Positions 25,244 to 33,589 of a stretch of DNA of 64,000 nucleotides are shown piece by piece. Origin of the DNA: Actinomycetota bacterium (lineage in GTDB: Bacteria > Actinomycetota > Acidimicrobiia > Acidimicrobiales > Ilumatobacteraceae); assembly GCA_030645495.1 (NCBI GenBank), contig JAUSLV010000026.1:124001-188000 (forward strand), given 5' to 3'. The notes under the pieces are model-generated. The model was not told the origin of the DNA, did no database searches, and saw only the letters and a program-made list of their open reading frames with translations. A program made the position numbers and the translations under genes. Position 1 is the stretch's first letter; the number at the start of each line of letters is the position of its first letter.

Positions 25244-25458
25244 CGAACACGGCATTGACGAGGCCATCACCTCCGAGCCTCCGGAAGAACAGGTGTGGCG
25301 GTTCGCCACCACATCCCACTAGAACCGGACGGGTCCAGCCCGACATCGCTGGGTCAACGAGTGGCCATGTTCCGTGGGGCCTTCCCACACCGACACGGCA
25401 AGCAGGGTGGTACCGCGGACCTCCGGTTCGTCCCTGTGCAAGCAGCACAGGAGCACCC
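25244..25458 (+). promoter_or_regulatory. Translational T-box riboswitch controlling ileS
   Basis: The canonical T-box core AGGGTGGTACCGCG is at 25404-25417; its TGGT (25408-25411) would pair with the ACCA end of uncharged tRNA-Ile. A short specifier stem GAGG/CCTC (25260-25263, 25270-25273) presents ATC (25266-25268), an Ile codon. Downstream, CCTGTGC (25433-25439) and GCACAGG (25445-25451) form a 7-bp hairpin that buries the ribosome site AGGAG (25449-25453). This is the actinobacterial ultrashort, translation-type T-box. A TAAGCT -10 (25235-25240) puts the transcript start near 25247. Confidence 0.9.
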
Positions 25459-28400
25459 GTGACCTACCCCAACGTCCAGCCGCAACCCTTGTTCCCGAAC
25501 GTCGAGCGCGACATCCTCGCGTTCTGGGACGCCGACGGAACGTTCCAGGCCTCGATCGATGCGCGCGACGGCGCCGACGAGTACGTGTTCTACGACGGCC
25601 CCCCGTTCGCCAATGGTCTGCCACACTACGGCCACCTGCTCACCGGGTTCGTGAAGGACGCCGTGCCCCGCTACCGAACCATGCGCGGCCAGCAGGTGCA
25701 CCGCCGCTTCGGGTGGGACTGCCACGGCCTGCCCGCCGAAGTGGTGGCCGAGAAGGAACTGGGCATCAGCGGCCACCCCGAGATCACCAAGTACGGCATC
25801 GACAAGTTCAACGACGCGTGCCGCACCAGCGTGCTGCGGTTCACCGACGACTGGCACCGTTACGTCGACCGTCAGGCGCGCTGGGTCGATTTCGAGCACG
25901 ACTACAAGACGCTCGACACCGACTACATGGAGAGCGTCATGTGGGCGTTCAAGACGCTGTGGGACAAGGGGCTGGTCTACGAGGGGTTCCGCGTGCTCGC
26001 CTACTGCTGGCGGTGCGAGACCCCGCTCAGCAACACCGAGACACGCATGGACGACGTCTACCACGACCGGCAGGACCCGGCGCTCACGGTGCAGTTCCAC
26101 TTGGAGAGCGGCGAGATCATCCTCGCCTGGACCACCACGCCCTGGACACTGCCCAGCAACCTTGCCCTCGCGGTCGGCCCCGACGTGGAGTACGCGGTCA
26201 TGGAGGAGAACGGCACCCGCTACATCCTCGCCGAGGCCCGGCTCGGTTCGTACGAGAAGGAACTTGGCGGGGCCACTCGCGTGGGCACGCTCACCGGTGC
26301 CGACCTGGTGGGCCGCAAGTACACCCCGCTGTTCCCCTTCTTTGCCGACACCCCGAACGCGTTCCATGTGCTGGCCGCCGACTTCGTCACCACCGAGGAT
26401 GGCACGGGCGTGGTGCACATGGCCCCCGGCTTCGGTGAGGACGACCAGAACGCATGCAACGCAGTAGGGATCCCCACGCTGTGCCCGATGGACGAGCACG
26501 GCCGTTACACCGCCGAGGTGTCCACCTGGGCAGGCATGCACGTGTTCGATGCCAACCCCGAGGTGATCAAAGACCTCAAGGCGCGTGGCCTGGTGGTGCG
26601 CCACGACAGCTATCTGCACAGCTACCCGCACTGCTGGCGCTGTGCCGAGCCGTTGGTCTACCGGGCCATCTCGTCGTGGTTCGTGCAGGTCACGGCATTC
26701 CGTGACCGCATGGTCGAGCTCAATCAGCAGATCCGCTGGGTGCCCGAGCACATCAAGGAAGGTCAGTTCGGCAAGTGGCTGGCCAACGCTCGCGACTGGG
26801 CGATCAGCCGCAACCGCTTCTGGGGCTCGCCGATCCCGGTGTGGCGCAGTGACGACCCCGACTACCCGCGCATCGACGTGTACGGCAGCCTTGCCGAGAT
26901 GGAACGCGACTTCGGCGTTGCCGTCACCGACCTGCACCGGCCGTACGTCGACGACCTCGTGCGCCCGAACCCCGACGACCCGACCGGGAAGTCGGTGATG
27001 CGTCGCGTGCCCGAGGTGCTCGACTGCTGGTTCGAGAGCGGCAGCATGCCGTTCGCACAGGTGCACTACCCGTTCGAGAACCGCGAGTGGTTCGACAGCC
27101 ATTACCCGGGCGACTTCATCGTCGAGTACATCGGCCAGACCCGGGGCTGGTTCTACACGCTGCACGTGCTGGCCACTGCGCTGTTCGACAAGCCCAGCTT
27201 CAACACGTGCGTCAGCCACGGCATCGTGCTGGGCGACGACGGGCAGAAGATGTCGAAGAGCCTCAACAACTATCCCGACCCGATGATGGTGTTCGACACG
27301 TACGGCAGCGATGCCATGCGCTGGTACCTGCTCAGCTCGCCGATCCTGCGCGGCACCGACCTGATGGTCACCGAGGACGGCATCCGCGACACGGTGCGGC
27401 ACGTCATCCTGCCGATCTGGAACTCGTGGTACTTCCTCTCGCTGTACGCCAATGCAGCCGGCACCAGCGGCACGTTCCGCACCGACAGCACGGATGTGCT
27501 CGACCGGTACATCCTGGCCAAGACCCACGACCTGCTGGCAGAGATCACCGCCGAGCTCGACGAGTACGACCTGTTCGAGGCGTGCGGCGCCGTGCGCTCG
27601 TTCCTCGACGCGCTCACCAACTGGTACGTGCGCCGGTCGCGCGACCGCTTCTGGGCGGGCGACCAAGCTGCGATCGACACGCTGCACACCGTGCTCGCCT
27701 TACTGTGCCGTGCGCTCGCGCCGCTGCTGCCACTGGTCACCGAGTCGGTGTACCGAGGGCTCACCGGCGAGCGCAGCGTGCACCTCACCGACTATCCGTC
27801 GGCCGCCGACGTGCCGGCCGATCCGGCGTTGGTGGAATCGATGGACCTCGCTCGCGACGTGTGCAGCAGCACGCTGCGCCTGCGCAAGGCGCATGGCCGC
27901 CGCGTTCGCCAACCGCTCGCCTCGCTGCAGGTGGCGGTGCCCGGCTCCGATCGCCTGGCGGCGTTCACCGAGTTGGTGGCCGACGAGGTGAACGTGAAGT
28001 CGGTGTCGCTCACCGACGATGTGGATTCGGTGGCCACGTACGACCTGCAGGTGGTGCCCGCCAAGCTGGGGCCGCGCCTGGGCGGCCAGGTGCAGCAGGT
28101 GATCAAGGCCGTCAAGACGGGCGACTGGCAGCAGACGGTGAGTCCCGACGGCACCAGCACGGTGGTAGCCGGGGGAGTGGCACTGCAGGCCGGCGAGTAC
28201 GCGCTCAAGCTCGTGGTGCAGGGCGACGGTGCCAGCACCCCGCTGTCCGACGCGGCAGGCGTGGTGGTGCTCGACACCACGCTCACCCCCGAGCTCGAGG
28301 CCGAGGGCATCACCCGCGACCTCGTCCGCCTCGTGCAGCAGGCCCGCCGAGATGCGGGGCTGCAGGTCAGCGATCGCATCGCGCTCACGCTCGGCGTGCC

Positions 28401-28545
28401 CGAGTCGGTACGGCGGCAGGTCAGCGCCTTCCAACACCTGCTCACGGATGCCACGCTCGCCACGTCGTTGACATGGGGCGCGGGCGAGCCCACCGCCGAT
28501 CTCGACGGTGAACCGATCCACATCTCGGTGACGGTGGCCGGTTGA
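25459..28545 (+). CDS. ileS: Isoleucyl-tRNA synthetase
   Basis: 1028 residues. Class I signatures are HYGH (56-59) in [12 protein letters not shown] and KMSKS (about 597-601). The CP1 editing domain lies between them ([17 protein letters not shown]). C-terminal zinc ligands of classical bacterial IleS are not obvious. Stretches such as [20 protein letters not shown] indicate the eukaryote-like type 2 IleS found in mycobacteria, a type often less sensitive to mupirocin. The GTG at 25459 is 5 nt after AGGAG, and the T-box leader confirms the start. Its stop overlaps the next gene's TTG. Confidence 0.97.
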   Translation: MTYPNVQPQPLFPNVERDILAFWDADGTFQASIDARDGADEYVFYDGPPFANGLPHYGHLLTGFVKDAVPRYRTMRGQQVHRRFGWDCHGLPAEVVAEKELGISGHPEITKYGIDKFNDACRTSVLRFTDDWHRYVDRQARWVDFEHDYKTLDTDYMESVMWAFKTLWDKGLVYEGFRVLAYCWRCETPLSNTETRMDDVYHDRQDPALTVQFHLESGEIILAWTTTPWTLPSNLALAVGPDVEYAVMEENGTRYILAEARLGSYEKELGGATRVGTLTGADLVGRKYTPLFPFFADTPNAFHVLAADFVTTEDGTGVVHMAPGFGEDDQNACNAVGIPTLCPMDEHGRYTAEVSTWAGMHVFDANPEVIKDLKARGLVVRHDSYLHSYPHCWRCAEPLVYRAISSWFVQVTAFRDRMVELNQQIRWVPEHIKEGQFGKWLANARDWAISRNRFWGSPIPVWRSDDPDYPRIDVYGSLAEMERDFGVAVTDLHRPYVDDLVRPNPDDPTGKSVMRRVPEVLDCWFESGSMPFAQVHYPFENREWFDSHYPGDFIVEYIGQTRGWFYTLHVLATALFDKPSFNTCVSHGIVLGDDGQKMSKSLNNYPDPMMVFDTYGSDAMRWYLLSSPILRGTDLMVTEDGIRDTVRHVILPIWNSWYFLSLYANAAGTSGTFRTDSTDVLDRYILAKTHDLLAEITAELDEYDLFEACGAVRSFLDALTNWYVRRSRDRFWAGDQAAIDTLHTVLALLCRALAPLLPLVTESVYRGLTGERSVHLTDYPSAADVPADPALVESMDLARDVCSSTLRLRKAHGRRVRQPLASLQVAVPGSDRLAAFTELVADEVNVKSVSLTDDVDSVATYDLQVVPAKLGPRLGGQVQQVIKAVKTGDWQQTVSPDGTSTVVAGGVALQAGEYALKLVVQGDGASTPLSDAAGVVVLDTTLTPELEAEGITRDLVRLVQQARRDAGLQVSDRIALTLGVPESVRRQVSAFQHLLTDATLATSLTWGAGEPTADLDGEPIHISVTVAG

Positions 28546-28859
28546 CCGGTCCGGTACGCGCCCACCGCGACGGCAGTGTCGTCGCGGTGCGGGTCGTGCC
28601 GGGGTCGAGCGCGGCCAAGCTGGTGGGGCTGCATGGTGACGAACTGCGCATCAAGGTGTGCAGCCCACCGCTGGAAGGGCGCGCGAATGCCGAGGTGGCA
28701 GAGGTGCTGGCGGCGGCTCTGGGTGTTCGAGCGCGGGAGGTGCAGCTGACTGCCGGGCACACGTCGCGGTCGAAACAGCTGGTCGTGCACCTGCCTGTCG
28801 CGGAAGTTGTTCGACGGCTCGCGCCCTGGATCAGCCCCGAATCGGCCGCGGAGCGGTAG
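28542..28859 (+). CDS. DUF167 (YggU) family protein
   Basis: 105 residues, matching the small DUF167 alpha/beta fold: [34 protein letters not shown] and [10 protein letters not shown] are the family blocks. Function is unknown; family members are usually small and stand alone. The start is a TTG overlapping the ileS stop by four bases, which is the only start preserving the whole domain. Confidence 0.88.
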   Translation: MTGPVRAHRDGSVVAVRVVPGSSAAKLVGLHGDELRIKVCSPPLEGRANAEVAEVLAAALGVRAREVQLTAGHTSRSKQLVVHLPVAEVVRRLAPWISPESAAER

Positions 28860-28905
28860 CATCCCGGCCTACATCGACGACGTCGTCCGACGGAGGAACA
28901 GCGCT

Positions 28906-29796
28906 ATGGCCACGGCCAAGAAGGCACCCGCGAAGAAGGCCGCCCCGGCCAAGAAGGCGCCCGCCGCGTCCGCGAAGCCCGCACCGGCGAAGAAGAAGGC
29001 TGCACCTGTCAAGCAGGCTGCACCGGCCAAGAAGACCGCTCCGGCCAAGAAGGTTGCGCCCGTCAAGAAGACCGCTCCGGCCAAGAAGGCTGCGCCCGTC
29101 AAGAAGGCTGCGCCCGCCAAGAAGGTCGCACCGGCGAAGAAGACTGCACCTGTCAAGAAGGTCGCACCGGTCAAGAAGGCTGCGCCGGCGAAGAAGGCAG
29201 CCAAGGCGCCCACCAAGAAGGTCGCACCCGCCAAGAAGGTCGTACCGGCGCAGAAGGCCGTTGCCGCGACGAAGCCGCCGGCTCCGAAGGCGGCTCCGGC
29301 GAAGAAGGTGGCTCCAGCCCCTGCGCCCAAAGCCCTTGCCAAGGTTCTGCCGAAGAAGCCCACAGGGCCCGAGAAGCCCGTCGTCAAGGGTGTCACCAAG
29401 GACGGCATCGCCTACACGAAAGACTTCGACGTCAAGTTCCTCACCGCGATGAAGGCCTTGCTGCTCGAGGAGAAGGCGCTGCTGCTCGGCCAGGCCGTTC
29501 GGCTGGAGGACGAAGCGTTGCAGTTGATCGAAGAGCAAGAGATGGGCGACGTGCAGTTCGACGACGAGGGTGGCGAGGGCGACACGATGGTGGTCGAGCG
29601 TGAGCGCGACCTGGCGCTCAGCGCCCAAGCACGCCAAACCATGGCCGAGATCGACTCCGCGATGGAGCGTCTGGCCACCGGCGCGTTCGGCTACTCGATC
29701 GAGTCCGGCCGCCCGATCCCGCGCGAGCGGCTCGAGGCCATTCCGTGGGCCACAGTGCTCGTGGAGGAGAAGGTCGGGGGGATCGGTCGTCGATGA
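28906..29796 (+). CDS. DksA/TraR-like protein without zinc cysteines, fused to histone-H1-like tail
   Basis: 296 residues. Residues 1 to about 165 are a Lys/Ala/Pro tail built from some 25 near-repeats of the form AP(A/V)KK, like histone H1 or mycobacterial HupB tails, and should bind DNA or RNA. The C-terminal 120 residues contain a coiled coil (MKALLLEEKALLLGQAVRLE) and a DksA-type end FGYSIESGRPIPRERLEAIPW. The four zinc cysteines of DksA/TraR are all replaced (YSIESG where CEVCG is typical). Role is probably RNA polymerase or nucleoid binding, by inference. GGAGG lies 9 nt before ATG, and the stop overlaps lspA. Confidence 0.85.
   Translation: MATAKKAPAKKAAPAKKAPAASAKPAPAKKKAAPVKQAAPAKKTAPAKKVAPVKKTAPAKKAAPVKKAAPAKKVAPAKKTAPVKKVAPVKKAAPAKKAAKAPTKKVAPAKKVVPAQKAVAATKPPAPKAAPAKKVAPAPAPKALAKVLPKKPTGPEKPVVKGVTKDGIAYTKDFDVKFLTAMKALLLEEKALLLGQAVRLEDEALQLIEEQEMGDVQFDDEGGEGDTMVVERERDLALSAQARQTMAEIDSAMERLATGAFGYSIESGRPIPRERLEAIPWATVLVEEKVGGIGRR
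28915..29340 (+). repeat. Degenerate AAG-rich coding repeats (AP-KK units)
   Basis: About 140 codons of near-identical 15-nt units, mostly GCxCCGGCCAAGAAG variants, encode the basic tail of the DksA-like protein. Such arrays vary in copy number between strains by slippage or recombination. No repeats occur outside the reading frame. Confidence 0.8.
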
Positions 29797-30341
29797 CCGG
29801 TGACGACGCCTCGGCGCCCGTCGCCGAAGCGACGTCTGCGCCGCTGAACCCTTGGCGGCTGATGCTGCCGATCGCACTGCTCGTGGTGGTCACCGACCAA
29901 CTCACGAAGGATTGGGCGATCGGCTCGCTGGCCGATGGCGGCGCCCGTCATGTGATCTGGACGCTGCAGTGGAACTTGTCGTTCAACAGCGGGATGGCGT
30001 TCTCGAAGGGGCAGGGTGCCGGCCCGATCATCGGGCTGCTGGCGCTGCTCGTGGTGGTGCTGATCGCGGTGTCGGTGCGTCACTCGAACAGCCGCACCGT
30101 GCTGGTGGCGGCCGGGTTCGTGATGGGTGGCGCGTTGGGCAACCTCGTCGACCGCCTGTTCCGCGGCGAAGGCTGGCTGCACGGCTCTGTGATCGACTTC
30201 ATCGACTTCCAGTGGTTCCCGATCTTCAACGTGGCCGACGTCGGCGTCAACGTGGGTGGCATCCTGTTCGTGCTCTGGTCGTTGTTCACGGCGAAGGCCG
30301 ACGATCCGCTGGGCACCGCACCCAAGGATGTGTCCGAATGA
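29793..30341 (+). CDS. lspA: Prolipoprotein signal peptidase LspA
   Basis: 182 residues, four membrane helices. Catalytic aspartates are in GGALGNLVDRL and in FNVADVGVNVG, and the N-terminal VVTDQLTKDW is conserved. LspA cleaves lipoprotein signal peptides after diacylglyceryl modification; several lipoproteins are encoded in this window (5430, 40879 on the minus strand, 42976). The ATG overlaps the preceding stop (ATGA) and the gene is coupled to the pseudouridine synthase downstream, a common lspA-rluD order. Confidence 0.96.
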   Translation: MTGDDASAPVAEATSAPLNPWRLMLPIALLVVVTDQLTKDWAIGSLADGGARHVIWTLQWNLSFNSGMAFSKGQGAGPIIGLLALLVVVLIAVSVRHSNSRTVLVAAGFVMGGALGNLVDRLFRGEGWLHGSVIDFIDFQWFPIFNVADVGVNVGGILFVLWSLFTAKADDPLGTAPKDVSE

Positions 30342-31264
30342 TCGAGGAAGAGATTCCCGCAGCGTTGTCGGGTGAACGGCTCGACCGGATCGTCTCGCTC
30401 GTCACCGAGTGCAGCCGCAGCGACGCGGCCGCACTGGTGGCGGCCGGTGGGGTGCTGCTCGACGGCGCGCCGCAGACGGCTGGCAAGCTGCGGGTGAAGG
30501 AGGGGCAGGTGGTGGTGGTCGACGAGTCGATGCTTCCCACCCCCGAGGCGCCGCATCCCGACCCCTCTGTGGTCTTCACGGTGGTGTTCGAGGACGACCA
30601 GATCATCGTGATCGACAAACCCGCCGGCCTGGTGGTGCACCCGGGTGCTGGTAACCCCGATGGCACGCTGGTGAACGGCCTCCTGGCCCGCTACCCCGAC
30701 ATCGCGAGCGTCGGCGAGATGCACCGCCCCGGCATCGTGCACCGTCTCGACGTCGGCACCTCTGGCCTACTCGTGGTGGCCCGCACCGAGCTGGCGTATC
30801 GCTTCCTGGTCAACGCGCTCGCCTCGCGCGATGTGGGCCGCGTGTACCGCGCGCTCGTGTGGGGGCACCTCGATAACCCCAATGGTGTGATCGACGCGCC
30901 GATCGGCCGCGACCATCGCGACCCGATGCGGATGTCGGTGGTGGTCGACGGCAAGCCGGCCCGTACGCGGTACCGCGTGCTGCACGCCTTCCGCACACCG
31001 GCCGACGTCTCCGTGCTGGAGTGCCGTCTCGAAACGGGTCGTACGCACCAGATCCGTGTGCACCTCAGTGCGATCGGGCACCCGGTGGTGGGCGACGGCC
31101 AGTACGGTGGCATTCGCGTGCCGCTGCCGTGCCCGCGCCCGTTCTTGCACGCCGCCGGTCTCGAGCTGGTGCACCCGCTGACCGGCGAGGAACTGTGCTT
31201 CGAGTCGGTGCTGCCGGCCGATCTCGGCGCTGTGGAAGCAAGCCTCTCCGACGCGTTGGAGTAG
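30338..31264 (+). CDS. RluD-type 23S rRNA pseudouridine synthase
   Basis: 308 residues. An N-terminal S4 RNA-binding domain (GERLDRIVSLVTECSRSDAA) precedes the RluA-family catalytic domain with HRLDVGTSGLLVVA, whose Asp is the nucleophile. RTHQIRVHLSAIGHPVVGD is the downstream signature. It isomerises uridines in 23S rRNA, most likely RluD sites 1911/1915/1917 by family analogy, but substrate assignment within RluA/C/D is not certain. ATGA overlap with lspA. Confidence 0.93.
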   Translation: MIEEEIPAALSGERLDRIVSLVTECSRSDAAALVAAGGVLLDGAPQTAGKLRVKEGQVVVVDESMLPTPEAPHPDPSVVFTVVFEDDQIIVIDKPAGLVVHPGAGNPDGTLVNGLLARYPDIASVGEMHRPGIVHRLDVGTSGLLVVARTELAYRFLVNALASRDVGRVYRALVWGHLDNPNGVIDAPIGRDHRDPMRMSVVVDGKPARTRYRVLHAFRTPADVSVLECRLETGRTHQIRVHLSAIGHPVVGDGQYGGIRVPLPCPRPFLHAAGLELVHPLTGEELCFESVLPADLGAVEASLSDALE

Positions 31265-31272
31265 CGGGTGCG

Positions 31273-31287
31273 GCCCTCGGCGAGGGC
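31273..31287. terminator. Compact bidirectional terminator-like hairpin
   Basis: GCCCTC (31273-31278) and GAGGGC (31282-31287) pair around a GGC loop in the 22-nt gap between the convergent rluD-type and Rrf2 genes. There is no U-tract, as is usual for actinobacterial hairpins. Confidence 0.5.
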
Positions 31288-31745
31288 TAGATGACCCAGT
31301 CGAGCCGAGCGTCGGGGTACGGCGCTTCGCCGCGGGCCGCGTCGGCGACGGCTTGGAGGGTGAAGCCCTCCATGATGCGCCGCATCTGCTCGCCCGAGGA
31401 CTTCCAGATCGACAACAGCACGCACTGGCCCTCGTGGTCGCAGGCGCCGTCCTGGTGAGGCTCGCCGAAGTCGCCGAGGCTGATCGGGCCGTCGACGGCG
31501 CTGAGGATCTCGCTGAGCAGGATCTCGGCAGGGGAGCGTGCGAGCACGTAGCCGCCACCGACACCACGCTTCGACCGCACGAGGCCAGCGCCCTTCAGTG
31601 CGAGCAGGATCTGCTCGAGATAGGGCTGTGGGATGGCGGTGCGCTCGGCGATGTCGCGCACCGAGGTGGGGCCGACTGCCTGGTCGTGCAATGCCAACGA
31701 CAGCAACGCCCGACACGCATAGTCGCCCTTGCTCGAGACACGCAC
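31287..31745 (-). CDS. Rrf2-family transcriptional regulator
   Basis: 152 residues. The winged-helix domain begins MRVSSKGDYACRALLSLAL with the RIPQPYLEQILL-like recognition region (IPQPYLEQILLALK). The C-terminal part holds only two cysteines in ACDHEGQC (C-x6-C); IscR/NsrR/RirA types have three, so an iron-sulfur cluster would need another ligand, or the protein may sense via an O-acetylserine-type ligand as CymR does. Target genes are not evident nearby. The GTG start lies 6 nt from a TACGAT -10 (31752-31757 on the minus strand), a leaderless arrangement. Confidence 0.9.
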   Translation of the reverse strand: MRVSSKGDYACRALLSLALHDQAVGPTSVRDIAERTAIPQPYLEQILLALKGAGLVRSKRGVGGGYVLARSPAEILLSEILSAVDGPISLGDFGEPHQDGACDHEGQCVLLSIWKSSGEQMRRIMEGFTLQAVADAARGEAPYPDARLDWVI

Positions 31746-31860
31746 GGCGCCATCGTAGGCGGTTCACCCCCGAGATCGCGAGCACATGCCGCCCAGCCAC
31801 GGCGAACTGCTGCCGATGAGCTGGCGCGCACCATGCGGAAGGTGGTGGACTGACGCTCTC

Positions 31861-32967
31861 GTGGCACCCACACCGATCGTCCCTCAGTACGCAGGCGCGA
31901 ACGTGCGCGGCATCGTGCCCGCGCTGTTGGCGCCTCGCGGGGCGACACGACCGGCGTGGATTCCTGCCGCGGCCGCGTCGGCACACCAGGTCGTGTTGTT
32001 GGTGCTCGACGGCCTGGGCTGGGAGCAGCTCAACGATCGCGCCGAGCTCGCACCCACGCTGTGCGGCCTCTCCGGCGGCCCGATCACCACGGTCGCGCCA
32101 TCCACCACCGGCACCGCCCTCACCTCGATCACCACCGGTCTCACACCGGGCGAGCACGGCATCGTCGGCTACCGGATGGAGATTGCGGGCGAGGTGCTGA
32201 ACGTGCTGCGCTGGCACACGTCGGCCGGTGATGCGCGTCGGCGCATCGAACCCGCCACGACGCAGCCGTTCGAGCCGTTCCTCGGCGAGCGCGTGCCCAT
32301 GGTCAGCAAGGCCGAGCTCGAGTCGTCGGCGTTCACCGCGGCGCACCTGCGCGGCGGCCTGCCACGTGGCTATCGCACCACCTCGGGGCTGGCGGTGGTG
32401 GTGGGAGAGCTGCTGCGCGCCCGCGAGCGGTTCGTGTACGCCTATTACGACGGGATCGACAAGGTTGCGCACGAACGCGGCTTCGGCCCCTTCTACGACG
32501 CCGAGCTGCGTACGGTCGACCGCATCGTGGCCGACGTGATCGCCGAGTTGCCGCCGGGCGCCGCCCTGCTCGTGACCGCCGACCATGGCCAGGTGCACGT
32601 GGGCGACCGGATCGTGCACCCGCACTCCGACGTGTTGCGCCACGTGCGGGCGCAGAGCGGCGAGGGCCGCTTCCGCTGGTTGCACGCCAAGCCCGGTGCC
32701 GCGGCCGATCTGCTGGCGGCAGCCACCGAACACCACAGCGACACGTCGTGGGTGCACAGCCGCGCGCAGCTCATCGAGCAGGGCTGGTTCGGGCCGGTCG
32801 TCAGCCCGCCGGTGGCGGCCCGATACGGCGATGTGGCGCTCGTGCCACATGCGCCGATCAGCTTCCACGACCCCGACGACAGCGGGCCGTTCCCGCTCGT
32901 GTGTCGACACGGGTCGCTCACGTCTGCTGAGATGCTGGTACCGCTGCTGGCGGCAGCGGCGAAGTGA
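31861..32967 (+). CDS. Type I phosphodiesterase / nucleotide pyrophosphatase family protein
   Basis: 368 residues from the chosen GTG. Alkaline phosphatase superfamily metal motifs are visible: LLVLDGLGWE (first Asp), the nucleophile Thr in PSTTGTALTSITTG, GEHGIVGY, the AYYDGIDKVAHERG block, and VTADHGQVHVGD. Relatives hydrolyse phosphodiesters of nucleotides or nucleotide sugars. No signal peptide, so it is probably cytoplasmic. Start is uncertain: GTG 31861 lies 11 nt after AAGGTGGTGG, and an ATG at 31816 is the alternative. It is followed by bpa after 19 nt. Confidence 0.85.
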   Translation: MAPTPIVPQYAGANVRGIVPALLAPRGATRPAWIPAAAASAHQVVLLVLDGLGWEQLNDRAELAPTLCGLSGGPITTVAPSTTGTALTSITTGLTPGEHGIVGYRMEIAGEVLNVLRWHTSAGDARRRIEPATTQPFEPFLGERVPMVSKAELESSAFTAAHLRGGLPRGYRTTSGLAVVVGELLRARERFVYAYYDGIDKVAHERGFGPFYDAELRTVDRIVADVIAELPPGAALLVTADHGQVHVGDRIVHPHSDVLRHVRAQSGEGRFRWLHAKPGAAADLLAAATEHHSDTSWVHSRAQLIEQGWFGPVVSPPVAARYGDVALVPHAPISFHDPDDSGPFPLVCRHGSLTSAEMLVPLLAAAAK

Positions 32968-32986
32968 GCCCCGAAATGGAGTCCCG

Positions 32987-33484
32987 ATGAGCGACGAGTT
33001 CCCCCAGGTCGAGCGCGGTGAGGTGGTCGACGGCCAGCCCCCCGTCGAAGAGCAGCTCCCGACGGAGACCGTCACCGAACCGGCCAAGGTGATGCGCATC
33101 GGGTCGATGGTCAAGCAGTTGCTGGAGGAAGTGCGCGGTCAACCGCTCGACGAAGCGAGTCGCGAACGCCTCGCCGAGATCTACGAACGATCCATCGCCG
33201 AGCTCAGCTTGGCCCTGTCGCCAGATCTGCAACACGAGCTGCACACGTTGGCGTTGCCGTTCAAGGAAGATGTCGTACCGTCCGAAAGTGAGCTGCGGGT
33301 GGCCAAGGCGCAGCTCGTTGGCTGGCTGGAGGGTCTGTTCCACGGCATTCAGGCCACCCTGTTCGCGCAGCAGATCGCGGCCCGCCAGCAACTCGAGCAG
33401 ATGCGTCAGCTGCCTGCCGGCATGGTGGGCGGGCCCGGCCAGGGCGGCCCCGAGCAACAGGAACGCCCCGGCACCTACCTGTAG
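32987..33484 (+). CDS. bpa: Bacterial proteasome activator Bpa/PafE
   Basis: 165 residues. The core matches the mycobacterial ATP-independent proteasome activator (Rv3780): EPAKVMRIGSMVKQLLEEVR, PLDEASRERL, LPFKEDVVPSESELRVAKAQ and LVGWLEGLFHGIQATLFAQQ. It forms a dodecameric ring docking onto the 20S core through its C-terminus; here the last residues are GTYL, close to the GQYL tail needed for gate opening. N-terminal 30 residues are acidic and disordered. It implies a 20S proteasome and probably Pup system elsewhere in the genome. ATG chosen by match to the family N-terminus. Confidence 0.92.
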   Translation: MSDEFPQVERGEVVDGQPPVEEQLPTETVTEPAKVMRIGSMVKQLLEEVRGQPLDEASRERLAEIYERSIAELSLALSPDLQHELHTLALPFKEDVVPSESELRVAKAQLVGWLEGLFHGIQATLFAQQIAARQQLEQMRQLPAGMVGGPGQGGPEQQERPGTYL

Positions 33485-33528
33485 CGTTCGGCACCCTCGC
33501 GGCTGTTCCGCGCGGCGGACATTGCGGC

Positions 33529-33589
33529 TAGGGTCAATCGAATCACAGCAGTGTGATTCTGCCGCTACTACTCGAAGGAGGCTGCGCCA
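33529..33589 (+). promoter_or_regulatory. dnaE1 promoter and 5' hairpin leader
   Basis: A TAGGGT -10 (33529-33534; weak TTCCGC -35 at 33506-33511, 17-nt spacer) would start transcription near 33541. The transcript would then begin within the perfect inverted repeat GAATCACA (33540-33547) / TGTGATTC (33552-33559). This is either a 5' stabilising hairpin or an operator; its halves TCACA/TGTGA resemble CRP half-sites in everted order. AAGGAGG (33573-33579) is the ribosome site. Confidence 0.5.

Noticed and set aside
31833-31853. Six-codon ORF (MRKVVD) before the phosphodiesterase gene, as a leader peptide
   Set aside because: No promoter at the leaderless spacing and no overlap with the next start; AAGGTGGTGG within it is better read as a ribosome site.
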